From Pseudidiomarina atlantica (GTDB taxonomy: Bacteria; Pseudomonadota; Gammaproteobacteria; Enterobacterales; Alteromonadaceae): DNA of 64,000 nt. Positions 9,049-17,486 of this stretch are shown here, piece by piece (position 1 is the stretch's first letter; every line of letters begins with the position of its first letter). The translations under genes and the position numbers were made by a program. The stretch spans positions 1-64,000 of the forward strand of contig NZ_JPIN01000008.1 of the NCBI RefSeq assembly GCF_000753735.1. The letters run 5' to 3'. Under the pieces are notes generated by a model that saw nothing but the letters and a program-made list of their open reading frames with translations, did no database searches and was not told where the DNA came from.

Positions 9049-10567
9049 GGTTATGCTCCTGCTCTGTCACTTGTTTTTGCTCAGGAATATGAATCGATGT
9101 GAGCTGGTACTGTTGCTTCCCGACTTGCGTTATTTCCGCATGCAAGGATAACCCCGTGCTAAGCTGAGAAAGTTCAACATCCGAAGCAACATCGAAGTCC
9201 ATCGTCATTGCAGGCCAGTCCCATTCAGAAATCTCACCGTGCTCCAGCGTAACCATCGAGTGCTGAGGCATAACATTTTTAACGGTTGCTTCAACCCAGA
9301 CAGCTTGAGCTGCTGTGTCACTTGACATGCTGCCATGGCTCTCGTTATCAACATGCGTGTCATGTTGCATGCGCTTAAAGTCAGAGGACTTACTGGACTC
9401 AGAATCAATCAAAAACTGAGCTGAAGTAACGATGTCATCACCTGCCATGAGACCCGATAAAATTTCAACTCGCGAGCTCCCTAACCGCCCAACATCAACA
9501 TTAACTGATTTAAATTTCCCATCACCCAGTGCCAGGACAACTCGGTTCGAATCACCCATTCGGATAAGCGCTTCTTTAGGGATGATTAAGTTTTTGTCGC
9601 CTAAACCAGCCTTAATGTTAAGATTCGCAAACATGCCCGGTTTTAAAAAACCATCTGGGTTGTCGAAGTGAATTCGAACTTGTCCCGTCCGAGTTTTAGG
9701 GTTAAGTGACGGATAGACATAATCAACCTTTCCTTGCCACTCTTTACCTGGAGCATACTCAAGGTTCATTTGAACGTCATTGCCGACCTCAACCTGGTTC
9801 AATTGCCGCTCAAAGACTTCTGCAATAACCCAAATTTTATCCAGTTGAGCAATGGTCATTAAATTCATACTCGGCGTTACAAACGCACCTTCACGCACAG
9901 TCAGTCTATCCAATACCCCGGACTGCTTTGCTTTTACCGTGATTGTTTTCTGAATTTTACGAGTTTCTTTTAACTTCTTAATCTCAGATTCAGAGACTTG
10001 CAGAGCTCTTAAGCGTTCTTCAGCGGCATCAATTAGCACCTGATTACCTCTTTGCGAGGCCAATACAAGCTCCTCTTGCGCATTAACCATTTCAGGAGAG
10101 TAAATACTGTATAAAGGCTCGCCGGCTTTAACCGAGTTACCAACCGCTTTTACGAAAAGCTTCTCAATCCAGCCTTCAACACGAGGACTTACTGTTAATA
10201 CTCGGTCCTCATCAAACTGAACATAGCCAACTGTTTCGATATCTAGGTTGAGTCTCGAGGACGTGACGGTTGCAGTTGTAACCCCAAGGTTATTAATAAC
10301 GTCGGGATCAATTCTCACCGTACCAGGTGAACTCTCTTCTGCATCATCGCCATAGTAAGGAATAAGGTCCATCCCCATTGGAGACTTTCCTGGTTTGTCT
10401 CGACGATAATTGGGATCCATCGGAGCCACCCAATATAACGGCTCTTTTTCTGCATTGCCCGATGAACGATCAGACACTTCAGTCGATTGCATTACATAGC
10501 CAATAGCGCCAGCGCCAACTGCAAAGCCTACAGCTAAACTTATAAGAGATTTGGTGACTGTTTTCAT
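9041..10567 (-). CDS. cusB: CusB membrane-fusion protein with C-terminal CusF-like domain
   Basis: About 508 residues starting MKTVTKSLIS; the ATG at 10,567 is chosen for CAGGAG upstream and its position one base after the cusC stop. Order: signal or anchor helix; heavy-metal-binding domain with YWVAPMDPNYRRDKPG then SPMGMDLIPYY (about 45-75); barrel-sandwich and hairpin regions typical of periplasmic adaptors; and, from about residue 420, a CusF-like beta-barrel with WDWPAMTMDF, containing the Trp/Met/Met set used by CusF to bind Cu(I)/Ag(I). The metallochaperone that is separate in E. coli is thus fused to the adaptor. The C-terminus is His-rich (EHNHD). Confidence 0.93.
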   Translation of the reverse strand: MKTVTKSLISLAVGFAVGAGAIGYVMQSTEVSDRSSGNAEKEPLYWVAPMDPNYRRDKPGKSPMGMDLIPYYGDDAEESSPGTVRIDPDVINNLGVTTATVTSSRLNLDIETVGYVQFDEDRVLTVSPRVEGWIEKLFVKAVGNSVKAGEPLYSIYSPEMVNAQEELVLASQRGNQVLIDAAEERLRALQVSESEIKKLKETRKIQKTITVKAKQSGVLDRLTVREGAFVTPSMNLMTIAQLDKIWVIAEVFERQLNQVEVGNDVQMNLEYAPGKEWQGKVDYVYPSLNPKTRTGQVRIHFDNPDGFLKPGMFANLNIKAGLGDKNLIIPKEALIRMGDSNRVVLALGDGKFKSVNVDVGRLGSSRVEILSGLMAGDDIVTSAQFLIDSESSKSSDFKRMQHDTHVDNESHGSMSSDTAAQAVWVEATVKNVMPQHSMVTLEHGEISEWDWPAMTMDFDVASDVELSQLSTGLSLHAEITQVGKQQYQLTSIHIPEQKQVTEQEHNHD

Positions 10568-10568
10568 T

Positions 10569-11858
10569 TTACACTCCTGAAAGTAATAAGTAGTTTGCTT
10601 CGGCAATCAATTTTTGGCGGTTGATGGCGATTGCTAATGCATCAATTTTTGCGTTGACTTCAGCAATCTGTGAACGCACCGCCTCTGCAAAGTCGCCATC
10701 ATCATTGTTGTAAGCTGTCAATGCAGCTTCAGACTGGGCGGACATTTGTGGAAGTAGCTCTTCACGATAAAGAGCAGCGCGTTCATTCAAACGATTCAGT
10801 TGTACAAAGGTATTGCGTAAATTGGCTATTAACTGTCTGGCAATCAGCAGTTTTTCAGTTCTTTTTGCTTCAGTTTTATACTTTGCCGAACGCACCTGTT
10901 CATCCTGCTTGTTATCAGTAAACAGTGGTATATCGAACGTAACTCCGGCTGAAAACAAGTCGGCACGGTCATTGCCGCTTGGATCGTCGTTTCTATGGCC
11001 ATATTTCAGATTGGCTGACCATTGCGGTTTATAACCTTGCTGAGCGAGCTCGACAGACGTCTCCGACGCCAAAATGTCTTGATCGGTCGCTTGCAAAACC
11101 GGGTGTTCTTTTATCAATTCGTACAAGGCTTGATTCGGTATTGTCGAAGGTGATAGCAATGTCTTCTTCAGCGTAAGACTCGGAAGGTCATCCGGTAACC
11201 TTGATTTCGCTATAACACCTATCCATTCCGACAATTCGCTTTGAAGTTGCTCCTCTTTTTGTCGCAGTGACGTCAACCTATCATCCAGGCGTGTAAGCTC
11301 AAGTTGGGCTCTAATAACATCTTGCTGCCGTGCTTTTCCCTCGGTACTGGTATAACTCGCCTTAGCCGTCGACACTAACTGTTCAAAAAGCGCTCTATCC
11401 GATTCAATCAAGCGAATACTTTGCTGAGAGAAAAAAACATCTAACCACAACTTCGTGACCGTTGTTTTGACCTTTGCAATACGATCCGCTCTTAAAAACG
11501 GTTGTTTTTGAGCTAATTGGTTTTTCTGCTTACGAGACAACGATAATGTGTCTCCTCTGGGAAATGTTTGTGAAACACCGACGACTAACTGGGTCATTCC
11601 TTCCTGTCTTGAACTAAAACTGTCAACCGGGAAACTGGCAGCCGTGAGCGATATTTGAGGGTCAGGCAAACTGGAAGAGGCTATTGCTTCACTCGCGAAT
11701 GCTTCTTGGGTTTGCTTACTTGCCGTTAACCAAGGATCTTCTTGTACAGCGATACTCACTGCTTCTTGCAAATTCAAAAGCGGCTCTTGTGCATTAACGA
11801 CATTTGGCACCACTACAGTCAGAACACTTAAATAAGCCATTCTTCTTAAAAGTTTCAT
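10569..11858 (-). CDS. cusC: CusC/TolC-type outer-membrane channel
   Basis: A 429-residue outer-membrane efflux protein with signal peptide (MKLLRRMAYLSVLTVVVPNV, cleaved near NAQ) and two repeats of long amphipathic helices (for example LNLQEAVSIAVQEDPWL and later SAALTAYNNDDGDFAEA) typical of the TolC family. It is the exit duct for the CusBA pump encoded immediately downstream. It is the first of the three pump genes, with a CopL-like gene starting about 500 bases upstream on the same strand. Confidence 0.88.
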   Translation of the reverse strand: MKLLRRMAYLSVLTVVVPNVVNAQEPLLNLQEAVSIAVQEDPWLTASKQTQEAFASEAIASSSLPDPQISLTAASFPVDSFSSRQEGMTQLVVGVSQTFPRGDTLSLSRKQKNQLAQKQPFLRADRIAKVKTTVTKLWLDVFFSQQSIRLIESDRALFEQLVSTAKASYTSTEGKARQQDVIRAQLELTRLDDRLTSLRQKEEQLQSELSEWIGVIAKSRLPDDLPSLTLKKTLLSPSTIPNQALYELIKEHPVLQATDQDILASETSVELAQQGYKPQWSANLKYGHRNDDPSGNDRADLFSAGVTFDIPLFTDNKQDEQVRSAKYKTEAKRTEKLLIARQLIANLRNTFVQLNRLNERAALYREELLPQMSAQSEAALTAYNNDDGDFAEAVRSQIAEVNAKIDALAIAINRQKLIAEANYLLLSGV

Positions 11859-12028
11859 ATTGTTACTCTCAAAAACTGTGAATTTTTAAATTAAACACAG
11901 ACCAAGTTATGAGTCGGACCGTAACGAGGACGACGAACGACGTCGTAACGACAATGACCGAACCAAAGCTTATAGCTGTGCTTTTACCTGGACGATAAAC
12001 GCGCCAGGAGCGAGAAATTTAGTACTTT

Positions 12029-12358
12029 TTAAGAGTAGATTGGGGGCCGAAATAGCGAGAGAGAGTGCTTTTCTTTAATATTCGTATCTAAGAATGAGGA
12101 AGCGTTAAAAACCAGCTTCTCAATAGGCGGAACGGTGGATTGCTCAGAATAAACGACAGTAATTGACGGGCTGTAACAATGACGCATCATTGAATCAGAG
12201 CAACAGTTATCGGTAAGAGAATGTGACACTTCGCAATCTGCAAGATCGCAAACTTGCTCAGTAGGATCGTGCATACATGCCTTTTCCGTACTAATAGTTT
12301 GTGAAAATGACATTGTTGTTACTGCTAATAGCAGTAGGACAATGATTAAACGATACAT
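12029..12358 (-). CDS. CopL-like exported Cys/His-rich protein
   Basis: About 109 residues starting MYRLIIVLLLLAVTTMSFSQ, a signal peptide. The preceding 21 codons of the open frame are not hydrophobic and are judged untranslated. The mature part has CMHDPTEQVCDLADCEVSH, then NCCSDSMMRHC, and ends HSLSLFRPPIYS. The NCC..RHC motif and the LFRPPI tail recur in the gene at 23,773. CopL-family proteins are small Cys/His-rich products encoded ahead of copper operons and needed for copper-dependent induction in Xanthomonas. Here it lies ahead of cusCBA. Identification rests on layout and motif style. Confidence 0.65.
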   Translation of the reverse strand: MYRLIIVLLLLAVTTMSFSQTISTEKACMHDPTEQVCDLADCEVSHSLTDNCCSDSMMRHCYSPSITVVYSEQSTVPPIEKLVFNASSFLDTNIKEKHSLSLFRPPIYS

Positions 12359-12518
12359 GCGAAGCTTCACTATAAAAACATGCTTGCATTGTATCTCTTT
12401 TGGCTGATAAAGATCAATCAATTAAAGGAAGTACCCATAACGAGGTAGTCAACCCAGATGGTGATACGACTTCTACATCACCACCCAGATTTATTGCTAA
12501 CTCAGGCGCTTTCAAGCT

Positions 12519-13270
12519 CTAAATACCAAAGTCATCGAACCTTACTTGTTCTCGCGGAACGCCAAAGTCAGCAAGAGACTTTAACGTTGCTTTCAGCATT
12601 GGTGGAGGACCACACACGTAAACGTCCAATGTGTTTTTGTTTTCATCTGCCAACCATTTCATTGCGGTTTCGTGCACAAAGCCAGTGTGCCCGGCCCACT
12701 CATCTGATTTAGCAACCTCTGAAAGTACCGGTATATAATTTAACCGCTCATCTCTTTCGAACTCATCCCTATAACAGAGCTCTTTTTCATATCGTGCGCC
12801 GTAAAAAAAGATACAGCGACGAGGAGAGCCTGCTGCTAATTCACTTTGTATTAACGCTCTCAACGGTGCAATACCCGCGCCGCCCCCGATGAAGACTTGT
12901 GTATGAGAGTTTTGCTTTGCCAGTTGGAAGTCTCCAAATGGCCCAACGGCATCGACACGAGCGCCAGCTTTTAAATTACATAAGTAATTTGATCCCACCC
13001 CCGGCGGTACCCCTTCGCTTGGCGATGGCAGCTGCCTTATGTTAAACACAAATCGAGTCGGGTGAGGCCGCGTAGCAACAGAGTAATGTCGTGACAATAT
13101 TTCGTTTAAGTGTGGAATACGAAACTGCATAAACTGCCCGGCTTCATAATTAACGGGCTCTGAACTCACAAAGGTAAGCTCCATAATGGATGGAGTCAGT
13201 TGACGCTTTGAATCGAGTGTTAAAGCTATATCACTAACCCCCTCATTATGTAACTTTACTTCATAATTTG
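12519..13270 (-). pseudogene. NqrF-like flavin reductase gene, 5' truncated by the insertion element
   Basis: The frame from ATG 13,184 gives 221 residues: FAD-binding RHYSVATRP, NAD-binding FIGGGAGIAPLRALIQ, YVCGPPPML, and a C-terminal DDFGI as in NqrF-type reductases. In-frame coding continues upstream (NYEVKLHNEGVSDIALTLDS) to 13,270, where the left inverted repeat of the insertion element begins. Inside the repeat a TAA follows and no start codon exists. The ATG at 13,184 has no ribosome site. The protein has therefore lost its N-terminus, where NqrF relatives carry membrane and 2Fe-2S domains, and is probably inactive. No remnant of that part is visible beyond 16,442. Confidence 0.7.
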
Positions 13271-13294
13271 GGGTAAGCGGATTAAATGGTTGAT
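13271..13294 (+). repeat. Left inverted repeat of the ISL3 element
   Basis: Begins GGGTAAGCGGATT and ends AATGGTTGAT; it differs at three positions from the reverse complement of the right end. A second, weaker match (CGGATTATCTGGTTGATG) lies 60 bases inside at 13,334-13,351. Confidence 0.8.
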
Positions 13295-13357
13295 CTTACC
13301 TTTGCATGAGAGTGAGACAGACCGGCATCTCATCGGATTATCTGGTTGATGCTTCAC

Positions 13358-13765
13358 CTACTGCTGGTGCATGTTTCCTTCGCTAATTCCAGCAAGAACC
13401 CCACACGCCTCAACTTCCCGGTCATCGTTGCAACTCGCTCTCAGTGAAACGAGTTGTTTCTCAAGCGCTTGCAGAGCGGTTATCTGCGACCGCACATGAG
13501 AGATGTGATCATCGAGCAAGGCGTTGACGGCGGTACAAGGCTGATGAGGGTCGTCCTGATAGCTCTGTAGTTCGTGAATCTCAGCCAGTGACAGGCCCAG
13601 GATTCTGCAGCGACGGATGAAGGCCAGCCCCTCACCATGCTTCTCGGTATAGACACGGTAACCGTTGTCCTGCCGATCAGGCGGCGGCAACAAGCCCTGC
13701 TGTTCATAGAAGCGGATCGTCTGTGTTTCGACCCCTACCAACTGCGCCAACTGACCAATGCGCAT
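13358..13765 (-). CDS. MerR-family regulator, CadR/PbrR type
   Basis: About 135 residues from MRIGQLAQLVGVETQTIRFY (start at 13,765; an upstream in-frame start adds five residues). An N-terminal MerR winged-helix domain is followed by a long dimer helix. Cysteines sit in HQPCTAVNALLDD (near 76), SLRASCNDD (near 110) and EACGV (near 118), the three-Cys pattern of Cd/Pb-sensing CadR and PbrR. It should repress and, with metal, activate the divergent exporter gene through the 19-base-spaced promoter between them. The C-terminal stretch is short and ends in QQ. Confidence 0.85.
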   Translation of the reverse strand: MRIGQLAQLVGVETQTIRFYEQQGLLPPPDRQDNGYRVYTEKHGEGLAFIRRCRILGLSLAEIHELQSYQDDPHQPCTAVNALLDDHISHVRSQITALQALEKQLVSLRASCNDDREVEACGVLAGISEGNMHQQ

Positions 13766-13796
13766 CAGCCTCCTCCCCAACGGATTCTTTACTCTA

Positions 13797-13827
13797 TTGA
13801 CCTTATAGTAGCTTTATAGTTTAAAAT
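13797..13827 (+). promoter_or_regulatory. MerR-type promoter/operator for the CDF gene
   Basis: TTGACC at 13,797-13,802 and TAAAAT at 13,822-13,827 are separated by 19 bases, the overlong spacer characteristic of MerR-activated promoters. The spacer contains the near-dyad CTTATAGTAGCTTTATAG. It lies between the divergent regulator and exporter genes. Confidence 0.7.
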
Positions 13828-13860
13828 GGTACCACAACATTGTTCAAGTGGAGTCGTATC

Positions 13861-14757
13861 ATGAGCAAATCCTGTGGTGGCGCCTGTGGCGGAGATGCAA
13901 CGTCCGCAGCGGATACCGATATACAGGCCTCCTCCGAGGCGCCAGGGAGATGGGTCAGTGTTTATGCCGTGCCGAAGATGGACTGTCCATCAGAAGAACG
14001 AATGATTCGCCTAGCCCTGAACGGCTTTGAGGAGATTCGGGCGCTGTCCTTCGACTTGTCGAACCGCCGGCTGAAGGTCGTGCATGACGGCGAGGTCGAG
14101 CCCGTCACCTCGAAACTGAAGACCTTGGGGCTAGGCGCCTCGCTTCAGGAAACCGTCGCTGCAAATCCAGAGACCATCAAGGCCGCCGAGTTTTCGGCAG
14201 CTTCTGCTAAGCAAGAATCCGGGACCCTGCGCTGGTTGCTCGGCATCAATGCACTTCTGTTCGTGGTGGAAATGACTGCCGGTCTGATCGCCCGGTCCAC
14301 CGGCCTGATTGGAGAATCCCTGGACAATTTTGCCGATGCGGCGGTGTACGGGCTTGCCCTTTATGCGGTTGGACATAGCGTGAAAATGCAGGTACGTGCC
14401 GCGCATCTTGCTGGTGTACTGCAACTGATCTTGGCTGTGGGCGTGCTCGTAGAGGTGGTGAGACGCTTTGTATTCGGTAGTGAGCCTGAATCGCTGGTGA
14501 TGATGGCTATCGCATTCGTCGCATTGATTGCCAATACCAGTTGTCTGCTGCTCATATCCAAACATCGGGAAGGCGGGGCGCACATGAAGGCAAGCTGGAT
14601 ATTCTCGGCCAACGACGTGGTGATCAACCTGGGGGTCATCACCGCCGGCGCCCTGGTCGCGTGGACCGGTTCCAATTATCCGGATCTGATTATCGGCACC
14701 ATCGCGGGGGGCATTGTACTTAACGGTGCCAGACGCATTTTGGCGTTGAAGGGTTAA
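13861..14757 (+). CDS. CDF-family cation exporter with N-terminal metal-binding region
   Basis: A 298-residue protein from MSKSCGGACGGD. The N-terminus has a Cys-rich CGGACGG and an HMA-like domain with MDCPSEERM (about residues 35-85). From about 120 there are membrane helices of the cation diffusion facilitator family, with SLDNFADAAVYGL on helix 2 and SANDVVINLGV on helix 5 supplying the paired acidic metal ligands. It probably exports Cd, Pb or Zn from the cytoplasm. The layout matches the exporter of ISPpu12-like elements. It ends three bases before lspA. Confidence 0.85.
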   Translation: MSKSCGGACGGDATSAADTDIQASSEAPGRWVSVYAVPKMDCPSEERMIRLALNGFEEIRALSFDLSNRRLKVVHDGEVEPVTSKLKTLGLGASLQETVAANPETIKAAEFSAASAKQESGTLRWLLGINALLFVVEMTAGLIARSTGLIGESLDNFADAAVYGLALYAVGHSVKMQVRAAHLAGVLQLILAVGVLVEVVRRFVFGSEPESLVMMAIAFVALIANTSCLLLISKHREGGAHMKASWIFSANDVVINLGVITAGALVAWTGSNYPDLIIGTIAGGIVLNGARRILALKG

Positions 14758-14760
14758 GTA

Positions 14761-15273
14761 ATGCTCATTATTGGCAAAAAGCTCTCGCCGTATGCCCTAT
14801 TGTCCATATCGGGCCTGCTGGCAGCGTCTGATCAGGCTGTAAAGTGGCTGGTGCAGCAATCAATGGCCTATGGCGAGTATGTTTCGGTGACCCCGTTCTT
14901 TAACTGGGTGCACCTATGGAACACCGGTGCCGCATTCAGTCTTTTTGCGAATGGTGGAGGCTGGCAGCGCTACTTTTTTATCGGAATCGCGGTAGTGGTC
15001 TCGATTTTTCTGATCAAGCTGATCCTTGAAAATCGTCATAAAGGAGAAGCCATCGCTTACAGTCTTATCCTCGGTGGCGCCATGGGCAACCTGATTGACC
15101 GGGTCTTTCGCGGCTATGTTGTGGATTCCTTTGATTTCTATTGGCGAGACTGGCATTGGCCGGCCTTCAACCTGGCTGATATTGCAATTGTCCTCGGTGC
15201 CTTACTTTTCGTTTCCAGCAGCTTGTTGGGTAAAAAAGCAAACACCAATGCCGAGTCGGATGGATCTGACTGA
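14761..15273 (+). CDS. lspA: Lipoprotein signal peptidase
   Basis: A 170-residue inner-membrane aspartyl protease that cleaves prolipoprotein signal peptides after lipid addition. Four membrane helices are visible. The catalytic motifs are GNLIDRVFRGYVVDSFDF and FNLADIAIVLG, each with the expected Asp; HLWNTGAAFSLF is the conserved N-terminal box. It is an accessory copy carried by the insertion element, as in ISPpu12 and many metal-resistance transposons, starting three bases after the CDF gene. Why metal transposons carry lspA is unsettled. Confidence 0.93.
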   Translation: MLIIGKKLSPYALLSISGLLAASDQAVKWLVQQSMAYGEYVSVTPFFNWVHLWNTGAAFSLFANGGGWQRYFFIGIAVVVSIFLIKLILENRHKGEAIAYSLILGGAMGNLIDRVFRGYVVDSFDFYWRDWHWPAFNLADIAIVLGALLFVSSSLLGKKANTNAESDGSD

Positions 15274-15294
15274 CACCTACGCCTATACAACACC

Positions 15295-16384
15295 ATGACC
15301 GAACTTCCCGACAACATCCTTCACCTGCCGGGCCTGCAAGACAACATTCAGGCCCCAGCTACCGGAGATGGTGGACGGATTCCGTATGACACTGAGGCTG
15401 CATGAGTACGTGGAGAAGGAATCCTTCAACCACCCCTACACCTTTGTGGCGGCACAGACCGGCCTGGACGAGAAGACGGTGCGCGACATCTTCAACGCCC
15501 GCGCCGAGTTCCTGGGGCGCTGGCACCGCTTCGAGACGCCCCGCATCCTGGGCATTGACGAGCTATACCTGAACAAGCGCTACCGCTGCATTCTGACCAA
15601 CATTGAGGAGCGAACCCTGCTCGACCTTCTGGCCACCCGCCGCCAGGACGTGGTGACCAACTACCTGATGAAGCTGAAAGACCGGCAGAAGGTCGAGATC
15701 GTCAGCATGGACATGTGGAACCCCTACCGGGCAGCGGTCAAGGCTGTGCTGCCCCAGGCCCGTATCGTGGTCGATAAGTTCCATGTGGTTCGCATGGCCA
15801 ACGATGCCCTAGAGAGAGTGCGCAAGGGCCTCAGAAAGGAGCTGAAACCGTCCCAGAGCCGGACTCTCAAGGGAGACCGGAAAATCCTGCTGAAACGCGC
15901 TCACGAAGTCTCAGACCGGGAGCGCCTCATCATGGAGACCTGGACAGGCGCGTTCCCGCAACTGCTGGCCGCCTACGAGCACAAGGAGCGCTTCTACGGC
16001 ATCTGGGACGCCACCACACGGCTCCAGGCAGAAGCCGCCCTGGACGAGTGGATAGCCACCATCCCGAAGGGCCAAAAGGAAGTCTGGAGCGATTTGGTCA
16101 GGGCAGTGGAAAACTGGCGCGAAGAGACCATGACCTACTTCGAGACGGACATGCCCGTCACCAACGCTTACACGGAGTCCATCAACCGACTGGCCAAGGA
16201 CAAGAACCGTGAAGGGCGCGGTTACTCCTTCGAGGTGATGCGGGCACGAATGCTCTACACCACGAAGCACAAGAAGAAGGCACCGACTGCGAAGGTCTCT
16301 CCTTTCTACAAGAAAACCATCGGTTACGGACTGCCGGACTTCGCAGAGGAACTCAACTACGGAGTCGATCTATCAACCATCTGA
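15295..16384 (+). pseudogene. tnpA: ISL3-family transposase with internal deletion
   Basis: The original start is at 15,295 (MTELPDNILHLPGL), but after this point the sequence jumps out of frame to the KTTFRPQLPEMVDG region; the rest is open to 16,384. The long frame shows the DDE domain with GIDELYLNKRY, SMDMWNPYRAAV, VVDKFHVVRMAND and the C-terminal TESINRLAKDKNREGRG. The missing part corresponds to the N-terminal zinc-finger and DNA-binding region of ISL3 transposases. The junction lies at a short GGGCCTG stretch, suggesting deletion between small repeats. An ATG at 15,368 could give a 338-residue fragment lacking the DNA-binding domain. Confidence 0.8.
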
Positions 16385-16418
16385 GGGTGGTATCAGATTG
16401 ATGGGGTGAAGGTGCCCC

Positions 16419-16442
16419 ATCAACCATTAAATCCGTATACCC
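16419..16442 (-). repeat. Right inverted repeat of the ISL3 element
   Basis: Read on the minus strand it begins GGGTATACGGATT and ends AATGGTTGAT, matching the left end at 21 of 24 positions. It lies 35 bases after the transposase stop codon. Confidence 0.8.
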
Positions 16443-16712
16443 AAAAAAACTAAAGTTGTATACAAAGCTCTTTAATAGCAGCGCTTGTAGAGCTTGTATA
16501 TTCAACTTTTACCCCCCTTAAATATCCTAACTCTTTTAAAATCAGCTCTTATAAACGGTTAAAAAGCCATCAAAAAAAGTTGTCCAGTTTTTCAAAATTT
16601 AAAATATATTTTCAATTTTTATGAATTTTTAATCTCACAATTAGAGATGCTAATCCTCCAGCGACTATAATGCGTATATAGATGTACCATTTTTAAGTAA
16701 GGAGACGTCACT
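16443..16712. promoter_or_regulatory. AT-rich gap with promoter of the glutaredoxin gene
   Basis: No coding frame or recognisable remnant of the truncated flavoprotein is visible. TATAAT at 16,666-16,671 is a good -10 box. Upstream, ATTAG and CTAAT form a small dyad at 16,640-16,654, a possible operator. AAGGAG precedes the gene at 16,713. The -35 region is not consensus, consistent with an activated promoter, but that is speculative. Confidence 0.4.
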
Positions 16713-17459
16713 ATGAGTCAATCAACTCAAAAAGCCACGCTTTACAGAATGTCGACACCTGACCACCAATGCCCTTTTGGTTTAAAAACCAGGCACTTAC
16801 TTAAAGCCAACGGTTACGATGTGGACGACAACCTGTTGGAAAGCCGAGAAGAAACCGACAAATTCAAGAAAAAGCACGACGTCGATACCACTCCACAAGT
16901 GTTTATTGGTGATAAACGTATCGGTGGGTACGAGGAGGTTCGAGCCTTTCTTGGAAAGCCTCTTCCTGACCCTGACGCAACCAGTTACCGGCCCGTTATT
17001 GCATTATTTATTATGACGGCACTCCTCTCTGTAGCCACGTCGTGGTTGTCTTTTGGTCGCGTATTTACCGTACAAACCATCGAGTGGTTCATCAGTTTCT
17101 CTATGGTGGTTCTGGCCTTGCTCAAACTCCAGGACGTAGAGAAATTCTCTACCATGTTTCTCAATTACGATCTTCTCGCCAAAAAATGGGTGCCTTATGG
17201 CCGTATTTATCCCTATGCCGAAGGCTTGGCGGGTCTGTTAATGGCAGCCGAATTCGCCCATGTCATATCCATACCCGTCGCATTATTCATCGGCATCGTA
17301 GGCTCTATATCGGTGTTTAAAGCCGTTTATGTCGACAAACGCGAGCTAAAATGTGCCTGTGTCGGTGGCTCCAGTAATGTGCCGTTAGGCTTCATTTCGC
17401 TCACTGAAAACCTCATGATGGTCGCTATGGCTGTCTGGATGTTTTTTACAATGAACTAG
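16713..17459 (+). CDS. Glutaredoxin-MauE/DoxX-like fusion membrane protein
   Basis: A 248-residue protein. Residues 8-82 form a glutaredoxin domain with a CPFG active site (single-Cys variant of CPxC) and TTPQVFIGDKRIGGYEE. Residues 90-245 have four or five membrane helices resembling the MauE-type redox family, with the conserved CACVGGSSNVPLGFISL near the C-terminus. It may pass reducing power across or within the membrane to periplasmic thiols. Related fusions occur in copper-resistance islands of marine bacteria. It is on the plus strand, opposite to the cop genes, and ends at a bidirectional terminator. Confidence 0.7.
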   Translation: MSQSTQKATLYRMSTPDHQCPFGLKTRHLLKANGYDVDDNLLESREETDKFKKKHDVDTTPQVFIGDKRIGGYEEVRAFLGKPLPDPDATSYRPVIALFIMTALLSVATSWLSFGRVFTVQTIEWFISFSMVVLALLKLQDVEKFSTMFLNYDLLAKKWVPYGRIYPYAEGLAGLLMAAEFAHVISIPVALFIGIVGSISVFKAVYVDKRELKCACVGGSSNVPLGFISLTENLMMVAMAVWMFFTMN

Positions 17460-17460
17460 A

Positions 17461-17486
17461 AAAAGAGCGCATAGCGCTCTTTTTCT
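17461..17486. terminator. Bidirectional intrinsic terminator
   Basis: AAGAGCGC, a three-base ATA loop and GCGCTCTT form a perfect 8-base stem, with A-rich sequence on the left and a T run on the right. It serves the converging glutaredoxin-fusion gene (plus) and APC permease gene (minus). Confidence 0.85.

Larger units (their letters stand above)
13271..16442. mobile_element. ISPpu12-like ISL3-family element with metal passenger genes
   Basis: Bounded by 24-base inverted repeats at 13,271-13,294 and 16,419-16,442 that match at 21 of 24 positions. The content (merR-type regulator, CDF exporter, lspA, ISL3 transposase) is that of ISPpu12 and its relatives. Its GC content is clearly above the flanking island. 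No 8-base target duplication is visible: the flanks are ATAATTTG on the left and AAAAAAAC on the right. Either the copy moved by recombination or flanking DNA was lost. The transposase is broken, so it is probably immobile unless helped in trans. Confidence 0.85.

Noticed and set aside
15368-16384. Intact transposase starting at 15,368
   Set aside because: A better family start lies at 15,295 in another frame, and the N-terminal DNA-binding region is missing, so this is a remnant of a longer protein.
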